Positions 50,238 to 59,123 are shown, counted from the first letter of the stretch. The stretch: DNA of 64,000 nt from an uncultured Methanobrevibacter sp. (GCF_902764455.1 NZ_CACWVY010000014.1:82229-146228), one strand, 5' to 3'. Notes: generated from the sequence alone by a model not told the origin. Translations and numbers: made by a program.

Positions 50238-51983
50238 TTAACCAACCCCATTTGATAATCCGTAATCTACACCTTCTAGGAAGTATTCTTCAAATAAATG
50301 CAGATTATATTTTAAAAGATTCTCAAAAGCTTCATCAACAACATAAGTAACACAAACATCAGAACTACTTCTAATACCACGACCATAACTCTGCATTAAT
50401 GGAATTGTAGTATGGAAAGTATACCAATCATTATCCAAATCACATCTTGCCTTAACTTCATTTTTATAAACTGGACGAGGAACTTTAAAAATAATCTGAG
50501 CAGTACATAAAGGACCTTTAAAATCAACACCCTCTTTAATGGATGGACTAATCAGAATATTATAGACATCAGAAGATTTAAACAATGAAATATAATCATC
50601 TCTCTCATCTCCATAAGCAGACAACACATCATAACCTTTATAATCTAATTCATCATACAACCAATTTGTTTGATCTATAGAACTAGTATGAATCAGAATA
50701 TTCTCATCAGAATGTTTATCCAAAAGTCCGCAAATACCAGTTAAAACAGTTTCATTTTTCCACGCAGGAACAACCTTACCATTAACAAAAGTATTATATT
50801 TAGCATTGAAATTGCCAAGATAATTTTTAATTACTGGTCGGTTCTCAACAGGGAACGGGGATTTCTCATAAATAAAACAAGTTTCATTACTATTAATACC
50901 AATCCAATTGCAATATGTTTCAGGATTTGGTAAAGTTCCTGTAAAGAATAATCTAACTACACCTAAACCCAATAATCTTTGAGTATACTCTTTACCAAAT
51001 AAAGGTTTAAATAAAATATTATTCTTCTTTGCATCAAACCAGTCTTCATGTTTTGGTATTTTTACATACCATTCCCCAGAACTTAAATTATCAATTTTAT
51101 GTCGAATTTGCAATATTTTCTGGTCATATTCCAATTCAATGGCTTTGATAATATTATCATCTGCACGTCCTTGTAATTCACCAACTTCTTGAGATTTCTT
51201 TTCTTCAAGTTTAGTGATTATATCTTCATGAATTTTAATCCAATATTTATTAGATTGTAATTCTTCACTTTCTGCATCAAAAACATAGATATTGTATTGT
51301 TCATAGATTTTATCGGGGTTTACTGAGAATCCTATGATGTCCATCATAATATTTTCAAAATTATGGCATTCATCAAAGATGATTAAATTTCTCATTTCAA
51401 ATCGTTTGATTACATGACTATTGAAATAGATACTATGATAATTAGCATTAACATAATTGTTTTTTTGTGCTGCTAATATTGCTAAACGATATGGGCAGTC
51501 TGTGCATTTCCAAATCATCATGTTACTGATGATTTCATCATATTCTTCTTCTGAGATATAATCATGAAATGTGAATGACCTTCCATGTTCTCCATTCAGT
51601 AATTCTTTTTTATCTGCAATGCTTCCGTTTTCATTAACTTGTTCAACATAACAATTATCACAGGAAGCATTGAAGAAACATTGGTAATGTTTTTTTCCTT
51701 TCAATTCCACAAGCATTTCTTCAAAATCTTGCATGTATTGTTTTTGAAGATTGATTGTTTTTGTGCAAATATATGCTGAACTAAAACAATTTGCTATTGT
51801 TGTTGCAATTGCAGATTTCCCAATTCCAGTTCCCGCATTAACAATAATGTTTCGGTAACCTTTTTGTAATGCAGCATCTATTTTTCTAAAGATTCTGATT
51901 TGCGCATCAGACGGAGCATGTTCCGGTAATGTCCAATATTTCTGATATTCAGAATTTTGAAACCATTCAGAATCAGAAATCAT
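50238..51983 (-). CDS. DinG/XPD-family SF2 DNA helicase with Fe-S cysteines
   Basis: 581 residues. Walker A NAGTGIGKSAIATTIANCF (~50-68), four Cys in CFFNASCDNC...WKCTDCPYRLA (~100-165) that fit a 4Fe-4S cluster, DECH box IIFDECHNFENIM (~197), motif III-like LFFTGTLPNPETY, IV-VI with ISPSIKEGVDFKGPL and MQSYGRGIRSSSD. Unwinds DNA 5'-3'; probably replication or repair. Overlaps the next gene by one base. Confidence 0.85.
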   Translation of the reverse strand: MISDSEWFQNSEYQKYWTLPEHAPSDAQIRIFRKIDAALQKGYRNIIVNAGTGIGKSAIATTIANCFSSAYICTKTINLQKQYMQDFEEMLVELKGKKHYQCFFNASCDNCYVEQVNENGSIADKKELLNGEHGRSFTFHDYISEEEYDEIISNMMIWKCTDCPYRLAILAAQKNNYVNANYHSIYFNSHVIKRFEMRNLIIFDECHNFENIMMDIIGFSVNPDKIYEQYNIYVFDAESEELQSNKYWIKIHEDIITKLEEKKSQEVGELQGRADDNIIKAIELEYDQKILQIRHKIDNLSSGEWYVKIPKHEDWFDAKKNNILFKPLFGKEYTQRLLGLGVVRLFFTGTLPNPETYCNWIGINSNETCFIYEKSPFPVENRPVIKNYLGNFNAKYNTFVNGKVVPAWKNETVLTGICGLLDKHSDENILIHTSSIDQTNWLYDELDYKGYDVLSAYGDERDDYISLFKSSDVYNILISPSIKEGVDFKGPLCTAQIIFKVPRPVYKNEVKARCDLDNDWYTFHTTIPLMQSYGRGIRSSSDVCVTYVVDEAFENLLKYNLHLFEEYFLEGVDYGLSNGVG

Positions 51984-52441
51984 TAGTCTCCCCCTTTATC
52001 TTGACATATAAAATCCTCAAGGTTAAATCCATAGTTATCTGCTTCTAATTTTAATTCATTGAATTTAGAACGAATTCTCCCTTTTGCAGTTCCTTTAACA
52101 ATATTGTCATTAACTGGAAAATCATCTCTAAATAATTCAATAGCATCATCAATATTGTCCGTTTCTAAAACATATTGGTCAAAACATTCTCTATACCAAG
52201 ATATCTCAGAAAATTCACAAGATTTTAATAATATCCCTTTACACCTTAAACTACAAGTGTTAGACCCGTTAAGGGAAATTGTGATTACTGCATTATTTAA
52301 TTTGTCCAAATCTTCTTCAGAAATATTTTTTAGAATATTCTCTTTAATTTGCTCATAAGTTATTTTTGAATCAAATTGTTCTCCAAGAACAGATTTTATA
52401 TAAGTTAGTTGTTCTTGAACATAATCTCTTAAGTATGCCAT
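51983..52441 (-). CDS. Hypothetical protein
   Basis: 152 residues: helical (YVQEQLTYIKSVLGEQFDSKITYEQIKENILKNI), middle strand region with GSNTCSLRCKGILLKSCEF, acidic end. Starts one base before the next gene and precedes the helicase. Not recognised. Confidence 0.5.
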   Translation of the reverse strand: MAYLRDYVQEQLTYIKSVLGEQFDSKITYEQIKENILKNISEEDLDKLNNAVITISLNGSNTCSLRCKGILLKSCEFSEISWYRECFDQYVLETDNIDDAIELFRDDFPVNDNIVKGTAKGRIRSKFNELKLEADNYGFNLEDFICQDKGGD

Positions 52442-52828
52442 CTAGTAACCTCCTTTTCTTGTTTTTAATTCCCGTAATTCATTATAACAATCACGGATAC
52501 ATTTTTTCAAAACTCTTCTACGAATACGATTCTGCTTCGGATTAAAACCAACAAAGAAACTTTCATAATCCCTTTCAGGAAACTCCCTTTTCAATTCCAA
52601 AGCTTCTTCATAAATTTCTTCCAAAACTTTAACTTCTTTTTTATAATCAGATAATTTAGCATGTATCTGATTAAACTCATTACTGAGTATGCAATGTGTT
52701 TGGTGAAGACATAGACCATGATGATTGTATGGATCATAATTGCAAGTGAATTCATCAACATGTTTATTGTGAATTCTATCCCATTTCTGCTGGGAAATTT
52801 CCTTGTTAATTTTTTTATAATCAATCAT
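52442..52828 (-). CDS. Hypothetical His/Cys-containing protein
   Basis: 128 residues: CNYDPYNHHGLCLHQTHCILSNEF at ~28-52 could bind metal; the rest is a charged coil (LSDYKKEVKVLEEIYEEALELKREF) and a basic end RIRRRVLKKCIRDC. First gene after the iteron array. Not recognised. Confidence 0.5.
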   Translation of the reverse strand: MIDYKKINKEISQQKWDRIHNKHVDEFTCNYDPYNHHGLCLHQTHCILSNEFNQIHAKLSDYKKEVKVLEEIYEEALELKREFPERDYESFFVGFNPKQNRIRRRVLKKCIRDCYNELRELKTRKGGY

Positions 52829-52849
52829 TTTTCTTCACACTCAATTTTC

Positions 52850-53266
52850 ATTGCCAGTTCATTGCCAAATTTTTTTGGCAATAATAACTTTTCATAAATT
52901 GCTTGTTTTAGCAAAATAAGACATGAGAAACCTTATCCACAAATAATGAAAATTTCATTGCCAAAATGACTTTTTCATTGCCAAATCTGAAACAAGACTT
53001 CTCAAGACATTACCAGCCAAACAAAACACTCTGAACCATTATTCAAATTTTGATTGCCACATTGCCAAAATAATGTACACAAAGAATTAAAGTTAATTGC
53101 AAATTCACAACTTCCAAAAATTCAATGACAATTTGGCAATGAAGATAACATCAAAAATGAAATAACTTATTAGAATCCTCCTTTAACATAATAAACCAAT
53201 TTCCACTCTTTGTCATATTGCCATTTTCAATTGGCAATGAAAAACACATTTTGGCAAAGTGGCAAT
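52850..53266. other. Iteron array, probable replication origin
   Basis: No gene. At least eleven copies of ATTGCCA(A/C) or its complement TTTGGCAAT: 52850, 52861, 52874-52882, 52957, 52977, 53053, 53061, 53132-53140, 53217, 53231-53238, 53250-53266 (two touching copies). 52861-52882 is an inverted pair around a T run; others are single or tandem. Lies directly after the AAA+ helicase gene. Dense short repeats beside an initiator-like gene are the usual plan of iteron origins. Confidence 0.55.
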
Positions 53267-53335
53267 GAAACAAAAACACCTTGAAAATAATACTTAAATT
53301 CAAATCAAACACTCCGTTTAATGCCACTACCAAAA

Positions 53336-55084
53336 TTAATCTTCATCATAATCCAACCAAAAAGGCTTACTCACATCATCACTCTGATTTAAAATACTAC
53401 AATTTTCATCAAGAATAACATCATTCAAAAAGATATAACTCACAATATCATCAGGATATTCTAACTCCAAACGATGTCTACTACTCTCAGATAAAAGTAA
53501 CATTTCACTTTGATTAATTTCATCAACATTCTCAACCAAAGCATACATATTACTCTTCCCATGTTTACCAACAACTTTCAAAAAACCTTCCTGATTCAAC
53601 TCAGTAAAATAACGATACAAAGACCTTTTAGCAATATTAACATTACCCTCTTCAATATAATCATTGATAGTGAAACCAAAATCTTCACCAGGGTCAAACT
53701 TATAAGAAGAATCTGGCTGATACTCCCACTTGTCAATATTCTCTTCAATATCTTCAAGTAATTCAGCAGCTTTTTTAGACAAATTCCTTTTAATACTAAC
53801 CATATAAGGCTTAAGTAAACTAACGAAATATTGCAAATCTTCAGGATTAGTGAAAATAACTTTCTCCCCATTAATAATATGAACATCACGTTCAGTACTA
53901 TTAAAAGCAGTAATTACTTTCAATATCCCATTATACTTATCATAATCCCTTTTATAATATTCAGAAGCTCCAATTAGATTTAAAATAGCATCGGAATAAG
54001 GATTAACAATAGTAACATCAGAAAATTTATATCTTAAACCAAGAACCATTTTTTGAATTTCAGATTTAAAACAAAGCATGGATTGATATATTTGTTCTGT
54101 CTTACCTCCTTTTAATTCCAAATAAGATTTACGAGCATTAAACACAGCCCGATTATCAGTTCTAGGAGTGAAAATAAAACTACGAGATAATTCCTGACTA
54201 TCAAAACTATAGTTGGGAACTGTAGTATAAGTTAAACAAGGAAACCCAGATAAAATTAGATCAACTACCTCATATTCCCCATCAACTTTAATTGTAATTG
54301 GCCTTGCAAGATAACCATCAGTTTGCAACTCTTTAAGAAGATTTTTAGTCTCTTCAACTTCATCTTGGTCACTATCCCCTCCAAGGTCACCATAAACAAC
54401 AATCTTCCCATCATAATATCTTTGGTCTGTTTCTGCACGTCTGAACATTGAGGCCATAGTAGGTTTTTTCTCATAGATAATAAACTCTTCAGGAATCATA
54501 GACAAAGCCACATTCTCAATATGAGTTTTACCACTACTACCATCACCTAAACCAATAACTGAAATTGGATTTTTAAGAATCACTTGACTACAATAACAGA
54601 GAAAAGTAATCATAATATTAATCCTTTCACCCGCAGTATACCAATCAACTAATGACGCAGTATAAATCAAAGGTTTTATTTGATTCCTAAAAAGTTCTAA
54701 ACCTTCTTCATAAGATTGTTTATTCTGAGCTAACTCTTCTTCTTCATTTTGTTTTTGAGTTTCAAGTTCAACCTCAACATACTCATCAACAAAACTATTC
54801 ATTGCAACTTTCAGATCATCAAAAAGTTGAGTAACACCCAACTTATTAAGTGTTCCATTTGGATTTAAATGTTTTTTAATTTCAACACCAACAGTTGACC
54901 GTTCAGTTATACTTAAGGGAGTTTCTCCTTTTAGTTCATTGATTAACCTTTTTTCCTCATTGAAAAAATCATATTTACAACCTTTCTTATAAGGAACAGG
55001 TTTAACAGTAAACTTATCAGGTAATGAAATACCATAGTCAAGATTCCATAACTCCTCTCTTTCAGGTGCTGCTTCTAATCCCAT
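53336..55084 (-). CDS. Replicative AAA+ helicase/initiator (SF3 or MCM-like)
   Basis: 582 residues. A charged N-terminal half (coiled region ~100-130), then an ATPase: Walker A GLGDGSSGKTHIEN (~178-191), Walker B KIVVYGDLGGD (~225-235), a sensor-like LILSGFPCLTYTTVPNYSF and an arginine-finger candidate in QELSRSFIFTPR. The C-terminal ~120 residues look like a winged helix (AKRSLYRYFTELNQEGFLKVVGKHGKSNMYAL) that could bind the nearby iterons. Lacks a clear primase domain. Likely initiates viral replication. Confidence 0.65.
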   Translation of the reverse strand: MGLEAAPEREELWNLDYGISLPDKFTVKPVPYKKGCKYDFFNEEKRLINELKGETPLSITERSTVGVEIKKHLNPNGTLNKLGVTQLFDDLKVAMNSFVDEYVEVELETQKQNEEEELAQNKQSYEEGLELFRNQIKPLIYTASLVDWYTAGERINIMITFLCYCSQVILKNPISVIGLGDGSSGKTHIENVALSMIPEEFIIYEKKPTMASMFRRAETDQRYYDGKIVVYGDLGGDSDQDEVEETKNLLKELQTDGYLARPITIKVDGEYEVVDLILSGFPCLTYTTVPNYSFDSQELSRSFIFTPRTDNRAVFNARKSYLELKGGKTEQIYQSMLCFKSEIQKMVLGLRYKFSDVTIVNPYSDAILNLIGASEYYKRDYDKYNGILKVITAFNSTERDVHIINGEKVIFTNPEDLQYFVSLLKPYMVSIKRNLSKKAAELLEDIEENIDKWEYQPDSSYKFDPGEDFGFTINDYIEEGNVNIAKRSLYRYFTELNQEGFLKVVGKHGKSNMYALVENVDEINQSEMLLLSESSRHRLELEYPDDIVSYIFLNDVILDENCSILNQSDDVSKPFWLDYDED

Positions 55085-55142
55085 AGTCTAAATTCACCTC
55101 CTGGTCCAATTAATTTAAAAAAAATTTTAACCACCAGTCCAT
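55085..55142. other. Short gap before the AAA+ gene
   Basis: T-rich on the minus strand with ACTGGTGG... hairpin remnants ('ccaccagtcc' and 'ggatgctggtgat', plus strand) around the SSB-like stop; may act as a weak terminator. Confidence 0.3.
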
Positions 55143-55691
55143 TTATTGGATGCTGGTGATTTTGAAAGTTGGATAATTACTATCAGGAACTTCAACCTGT
55201 TCCACAGTAACTCTTTTACCTTCAACGAATTCTGCGACATTTTTCAAATTAATCTTTTTGAAAATGTTAATTTCATCTCCAGTTTTAGGGTCAATAAGAC
55301 TTTTAGGGTCAACAATACCCATAATACCAGTGAGGAAATTCCAAAGGTTTCTATGGAAATCAAATCTTTCAGTTGGTTTTTGAATACGTGTAGCAATTCC
55401 ATTGTCCTTAAATTTAGGACAATTTAGGTAGATATCTAAGTATTCACCAACTTCAACATTATCATCTTCATTCATTTTTGGTTCTTTGTGTTCGTCAATT
55501 AATCTGAATCTGATTTGACTATATTTTTTTATTTCGTCATCTCTTTCAACAATTGGGAACAATTCAATAGTAGCTTCACCACTGAAGGATTGGCCTTCCA
55601 CCATATCAGAGAGGTAGTATCTTTTGTAGTCTTCTAAATCGTTTTCTTCAGTTCCAGTTGCCATTCCAAATAATTTATTTAAATCAGTCAT
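55143..55691 (-). CDS. Putative single-stranded-DNA-binding protein
   Basis: 182 residues with an acidic start and an OB-like strand series: FSGEATIELFPIVERDD, KYSQIRFRLIDEHKEP, VGEYLDIYLNCPKF, then a helical insert, RVTVEQVEVPDSNYPTFKITSI at the end. Position between the annealing-protein-like gene and the helicase fits an SSB. Assignment from fold pattern and context. Confidence 0.45.
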   Translation of the reverse strand: MTDLNKLFGMATGTEENDLEDYKRYYLSDMVEGQSFSGEATIELFPIVERDDEIKKYSQIRFRLIDEHKEPKMNEDDNVEVGEYLDIYLNCPKFKDNGIATRIQKPTERFDFHRNLWNFLTGIMGIVDPKSLIDPKTGDEINIFKKINLKNVAEFVEGKRVTVEQVEVPDSNYPTFKITSIQ

Positions 55692-55706
55692 AAAAAATCA
55701 CCATTT

Positions 55707-55979
55707 TTATTCATTAAAAACTTTTTTAAAAAGTTCTTTTTTCATATCATCTATATCTTTATTAATTTTCTCAAAGTCCAATGTAGTAACTACAGCGACA
55801 TGATCCAAATCAACAATTTTGGTCATGTGTTCTTCAGAAGAAATTAACATGTCATTTCCATGTATAATGCTTAATTCATCATTAGCATCAAACGGAACAT
55901 CATCACCATTGTCTAATTTAAGGACTCCTAATTTATTTCCAAGAGAATCCTGTAGACTTTTGATACTTTCAAAATCCAT
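55707..55979 (-). CDS. Hypothetical acidic protein
   Basis: 90 residues: FESIKSLQDSLGNKLGVLKLDNGDDVPF, ISSEEHMTKIVDLDHVAVVTTL. Small strand/helix protein in the replication block. Not recognised. Confidence 0.5.
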   Translation of the reverse strand: MDFESIKSLQDSLGNKLGVLKLDNGDDVPFDANDELSIIHGNDMLISSEEHMTKIVDLDHVAVVTTLDFEKINKDIDDMKKELFKKVFNE

Positions 55980-56007
55980 TTAAACCACCAATTAAAAATT
56001 CTTTTTT

Positions 56008-56709
56008 TTAATTTGTCATTGATTCTGGCATTTCTTCATAAGGAGTAGAAGAGTAACCAGCTAATTCCATAATCCATGCTAAAGATAATCTGAAAGCTTT
56101 ACCAGTGGCTCTAGTAATTGCCATTGAGTAAACTGCATGTTCTTCTTTTTGTTTTCCACTACTGGTTGCTATTGCTTCACCTTCACCAACTTTAACACCA
56201 CGGCCGTCAATAAGGTTTACTTTTGCCCTGTAACCATGGCGTGCTTTAGTTGGGAATGGTTCGACTTTTTCAATTTCAACACGTATACCAATCATAGTTC
56301 CAAGAGTGGACCAACCAGAAACAGTAACATAATTATTGCTACCAATTTTTTGAATTAAGTTTTGAGATTCCAAAACTTTTTTAAGACTATCTGCCACACG
56401 TGTTGCAATAATAACACGGTCTTCAACACTAATCATTGGATTTAATACATCCGCATCAATCAATGGATTGTGTTGAATAACATCAGCAGTACTGAATGGA
56501 ATTACATCCCCATCTTCTGTGAAGTTCTCTTTAAGGATTTCTTCATCAGATTTTTCATGTTCTGTGATAACTTCAACTTTTTTAGCACCTTCAAATTCAA
56601 CAGTATCTTTGTACAATTTTTTTTCTTCATTAGTTTCTACAGTATCTTCGAGTTCACCCATTTCTTCAAGAGTTTCTTGAATAGTAGGTTCTGGTCTTTC
56701 CATACCCAT
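56008..56709 (-). CDS. Possible Rad52/ERF-like annealing protein
   Basis: 233 residues: an acidic first ~85, then YVTVSGWSTLGTMIGIRVEIEKVEPF, YRAKVNLIDGRGVKVGEGEAI and HAVYSMAITRATGKAFRLSLAWIMELAGYSSTPYEEMP. The 'Y..SMA.TRA.GKA.R......AGY..TP.EEMP' end is shared with a family of phage and archaeal proteins often placed with single-strand annealing functions (Rad52/ERF-like). Located in the replication block. Fold membership is uncertain. Confidence 0.45.
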   Translation of the reverse strand: MGMERPEPTIQETLEEMGELEDTVETNEEKKLYKDTVEFEGAKKVEVITEHEKSDEEILKENFTEDGDVIPFSTADVIQHNPLIDADVLNPMISVEDRVIIATRVADSLKKVLESQNLIQKIGSNNYVTVSGWSTLGTMIGIRVEIEKVEPFPTKARHGYRAKVNLIDGRGVKVGEGEAIATSSGKQKEEHAVYSMAITRATGKAFRLSLAWIMELAGYSSTPYEEMPESMTN

Positions 56710-56712
56710 ATT

Positions 56713-57063
56713 TTATTCCTCCATAGCAATTTCTTCACGAATCAAAGGAGCACTAGACTCCATAATTTGATAACAATAAAATTCCAATACTACATTTCGT
56801 GGTAATTCTTTAGCACCATCTGGTAAATGACCACCTTTGATATGAGCTACAAGTAATGTATCTCCTGGTCTAAGCGCAATATGCTCAACATTATAATCAA
56901 CATTTAAAATGCGAGCTAAAGCTTCATTGTTAATACATGAAATTGCATTATGACTTAAAAATTTAAATTCTTCTTCTGTTAGTTTATGACATATCATATC
57001 CCATTGGCTTAATGAGATCATGTTTGGTGACCAAGAAGTTCCAATGAATTTCAAATTATTCAC
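56713..57063 (-). CDS. DUF1874 (STIV B116 / AcrIII-1-like) protein lacking the catalytic His
   Basis: 116 residues. SPNMISLSQ near the start, AISCINNEALARILNV, RPGDTLLVAHIKGGHLPDGAKELPRNVVLEFYCYQI: the DUF1874 pattern ('S.IGH..TA..LS..LG', 'GD.L.V..L..RLPEG', 'L.FY...'). In active AcrIII-1 ring nucleases that destroy cyclic tetra-adenylate, His sits in the 'GH' spot; here it reads NN, so cleavage is doubtful while binding may remain. Encoded in the early operon, sensible for an anti-type-III-CRISPR factor. Confidence 0.55.
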   Translation of the reverse strand: MNNLKFIGTSWSPNMISLSQWDMICHKLTEEEFKFLSHNAISCINNEALARILNVDYNVEHIALRPGDTLLVAHIKGGHLPDGAKELPRNVVLEFYCYQIMESSAPLIREEIAMEE

Positions 57064-57229
57064 CTCCTAATATTTCTGTCATGACCATTTTGTCAGTTCC
57101 TGTGAGGTTTGCAGTTTTTTCTGCTAACCTTTCATCAAATGTTTTTCCATCGTTGGGATTGTTTTCATCCCAACAGGATTCAATTAACTCTGTCATGTCG
57201 TTGCATGACTTTTTAAAATCTTTATCCAT
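57056..57229 (-). CDS. Small acidic protein
   Basis: 57 residues: MDKDFKKSCNDMTELIESCWDENN..., TFDERLAEKTANLTGTDKMVM. Its end overlaps the DUF1874 start by 8 bp, indicating coupling. Not recognised. Confidence 0.55.
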   Translation of the reverse strand: MDKDFKKSCNDMTELIESCWDENNPNDGKTFDERLAEKTANLTGTDKMVMTEILGGE

Positions 57230-57236
57230 AGTTGAT

Positions 57237-57482
57237 TCACACTCCTATAAGATATCCTTCAACAAGGTTTTGTACTTGTTGATTGTTGATTGAATGATTT
57301 TCAGTGATTACTTGAGTTATTGGCAGTTGATTGTCATCAACTGCTTTTTCAATACATTTATGAACATTTCCGAGAGTAATATTATCTAATGAGATTCCTA
57401 GTCTTTCTAAGTACTTACAAGTTAAGTAAGGGCTTTGAATAGCTTCAGGGAATCTAACATGTTCAATGTTTAATGTGTTCAT
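57237..57482 (-). CDS. Hypothetical protein
   Basis: 81 residues from ATG 57482 (GGTGTTTAGA upstream). NIEHVRFPEAIQSPYLTCKYLERLGIS, DNITLGNVHKCIEKAV: helical. Not recognised. Confidence 0.5.
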   Translation of the reverse strand: MNTLNIEHVRFPEAIQSPYLTCKYLERLGISLDNITLGNVHKCIEKAVDDNQLPITQVITENHSINNQQVQNLVEGYLIGV

Positions 57483-57483
57483 T

Positions 57484-57687
57484 CTAAACACCACTTGCAA
57501 TGAAGTTTCTTAATGCACCGGATTCAACAGCACATATTCCGCATAGTAAAGACATTGTTATTGCAAATAAAATTAATGCAGTAACAATACCTAAAGGAAG
57601 AACAAAACGAGCATTACGAATTAAAAATGATTCTAATCTGTTCATGAAGGTTTTTTCTTCAACTTTTTGTAATCTAACTTGAGTCAT
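57484..57687 (-). CDS. Small membrane protein
   Basis: 67 residues with a basic N-terminal helix (MNRLESFLIRNAR) and one long hydrophobic span (FVLPLGIVTALILFAITMSLLCGICAV). Early-operon membrane peptides sometimes act in superinfection exclusion; no direct evidence here. Confidence 0.5.
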   Translation of the reverse strand: MTQVRLQKVEEKTFMNRLESFLIRNARFVLPLGIVTALILFAITMSLLCGICAVESGALRNFIASGV

Positions 57688-57690
57688 AAT

Positions 57691-58215
57691 TTACCACCAT
57701 ACCTCTGGATTTGCTCTGATAATTTCAAGTTTTTCATCAAAGTCAATAGGATCATCTACTAAAGTAGGGTCTATTAAACATGCTTCGGTTAATGATACTG
57801 TAGTTAACTGATATCTTTTTAGAAAATTAGTTGCTTGTTTATCAGTTAATTTTCCAAGGAAATTGTAAGCTTTTACACGTGCTTCATGCCTTGGAAGTTC
57901 ACCTTTTTGGATTGCTTCCAATCTATCAACTTCCCATGATAAATTACTTATTTTTGTTTCAACATCAGAGAATTTGTCTTTCATGTCAGCTAATCGTGGA
58001 TCATCAAAGTTGATTTGGTCCATTGTCCAAAATGGATATGATGGGATTGTGTCTTTAACACAATGTCCAATTTCCATTGCAAGCTTATCCCTTTTTAGGG
58101 TTAATGCTCTTAGTGTTGATTTTTTATCCATTATTTCATGGGATGTTTTTGTTGAAGCTGCTTCAAATTCAAATAGGTTTCTGAGTTCTGATTCAGCAAA
58201 ATTATTGGAGGACAT
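57691..58215 (-). CDS. Hypothetical helical protein
   Basis: 174 residues: coiled-coil regions (LRALTLKRDKLAMEIGH, VETKISNLSWEVDRLEAIQ) around an aromatic patch PSYPFWTMDQINFDDPR. Not recognised. Third gene of the early operon. Confidence 0.5.
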   Translation of the reverse strand: MSSNNFAESELRNLFEFEAASTKTSHEIMDKKSTLRALTLKRDKLAMEIGHCVKDTIPSYPFWTMDQINFDDPRLADMKDKFSDVETKISNLSWEVDRLEAIQKGELPRHEARVKAYNFLGKLTDKQATNFLKRYQLTTVSLTEACLIDPTLVDDPIDFDEKLEIIRANPEVWW

Positions 58216-58218
58216 GTG

Positions 58219-58812
58219 TTATTCCTCCTTGAAGTAACAGTCAAAAGACATTTGTAGTTGTTCTTCTGCTTTTTCTGTTGCATCTTCTGCTGCTATGAAT
58301 TCCTGTAAATCTTTGTCGATTGGTTCCATTGTGTAACCCATAAAGTGCAAATTATCGTCAAAGAGTTTTGTGACTTTCATGCCTGCGAGTTCTGCAAGCA
58401 TTTGGATAAATACTTCAGAATCTTCTTCAGCATTATCCTGTTTTTCTGGTACGCATAGTCTTGAGAAACCAGCATGACTATCTTCAATGTCGATAGGTGA
58501 AGCTGTGATTTTTCGGGCTTCTTTTATTGCTTTTATGAGTTCGTAGTGTTGTCCGTATGAGCAACCATTTTCATCTACAACATGAAATTTACTATCATTT
58601 TGCAGTTCTAAAAATAGTTTTTCAAATACTCTGTCGACTATTAAGTCAGGTTCCGTGTCTGAAAAAATAGTTGCATCGGATACTAATCTTGCAGAAGCAA
58701 TTGCTTCTGCTTGTGTTTCTCCATCTCCGAAACAGAATTGTTCATTGTCTACTACTTTCCAACGGTTGTCAATATCGTTGAATGTTAAAAAGAGCATTGT
58801 TGGTGTTGCCAT
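58219..58812 (-). CDS. Hypothetical acidic protein
   Basis: 197 residues. MLFLTFNDIDNRWKVVDNEQFCFGDGETQAEAIASARL looks like a small HicB-type strand-helix unit ('...W....D....FGDGET..EAI..A..'), with a second related stretch DSKFHVVDENGCSYGQHYELIKAIKEARKI. So it may be a double HicB-like/DUF2188-like domain protein; no HicA-like toxin partner is visible. Second gene of the early operon. Confidence 0.5.
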   Translation of the reverse strand: MATPTMLFLTFNDIDNRWKVVDNEQFCFGDGETQAEAIASARLVSDATIFSDTEPDLIVDRVFEKLFLELQNDSKFHVVDENGCSYGQHYELIKAIKEARKITASPIDIEDSHAGFSRLCVPEKQDNAEEDSEVFIQMLAELAGMKVTKLFDDNLHFMGYTMEPIDKDLQEFIAAEDATEKAEEQLQMSFDCYFKEE

Positions 58813-58946
58813 TATGCATCACCTTCTTTAAAAGTAGCGACTATTTCATCGTATTTATTTGCTTTATCGAAGATTGATAATAGTTTATCTTCGTCGCCGA
58901 TGACGTAGCCATCGATTATTAATTTCTGATTTTTTATTTCTAACAC
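58812..58946 (-). CDS. First gene of the early operon (small protein, GTG start)
   Basis: 44 residues: (M)LEIKNQKLIIDGYVIGDEDKLLSIFDKANKYDEIV... Starts at GTG 58946 with GGAG about 10 bases upstream. The stop overlaps the next ATG. This RBS is the target of the proposed antisense RNA, so the gene would be the gatekeeper for the coupled downstream genes. Confidence 0.55.
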   Translation of the reverse strand: MLEIKNQKLIIDGYVIGDEDKLLSIFDKANKYDEIVATFKEGDA

Positions 58947-59030
58947 GCTTTCACGTCTCCATTTTTTTGCTTTAGAAGAAATGTTCTGGAAATATGTTGC
59001 AGCATATTTCAGAAGATTTTTTTTCTTCTT
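58947..59030 (-). promoter_or_regulatory. 5' leader of the early operon with hairpins and guarded RBS
   Basis: Minus-strand leader: AGAAG/CTTCT stem (59011-59029), then hairpin TCTGAAATATG...CATATTTCCAGA (58985-59013) presenting TGCTGCAACA, then TGGAGACGTGAAAG (58961-58948) holding the Shine-Dalgarno. Both segments recur 540-550 bp to the right in the same order. Confidence 0.5.
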
Positions 59031-59049
59031 GATTTTATATTAAACTTTG

Positions 59050-59062
59050 CTATATATAAAGA
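59050..59062 (-). promoter_or_regulatory. Early leftward promoter TATA box
   Basis: Minus-strand CTTTATATATAGC, a near-consensus archaeal TATA box. A start site ~25 bases downstream falls near 59030, giving an ~85-nt leader. Divergent from the repressor promoter. Confidence 0.6.
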
Positions 59063-59072
59063 TTACTATGAT

Positions 59073-59094
59073 ACTGTTTTAATAGTTTCACAGT
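59073..59094. promoter_or_regulatory. Candidate operator between divergent promoters
   Basis: ACTGT and ACAGT form a 5-bp inverted repeat spaced by 12 bases, midway between the two TATA boxes. Position is right for binding by the adjacent ribbon-helix-helix protein. Inference. Confidence 0.35.
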
Positions 59095-59123
59095 TTAATG
59101 TAAATATAATTAACTTTAAATAT

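Noticed and set aside
52850..53266. CRISPR array
   Set aside because: The repeats are only 7-9 bases, occur in both orientations and have irregular spacing; no cas genes in the window.
53151..53333. 60-codon minus-strand frame inside the iteron array
   Set aside because: Its codons are the repeated boxes; no RBS; phase is random relative to repeats.
58219..58812. HicAB toxin-antitoxin system
   Set aside because: The HicB-like impression is weak and no HicA-like small toxin is adjacent.
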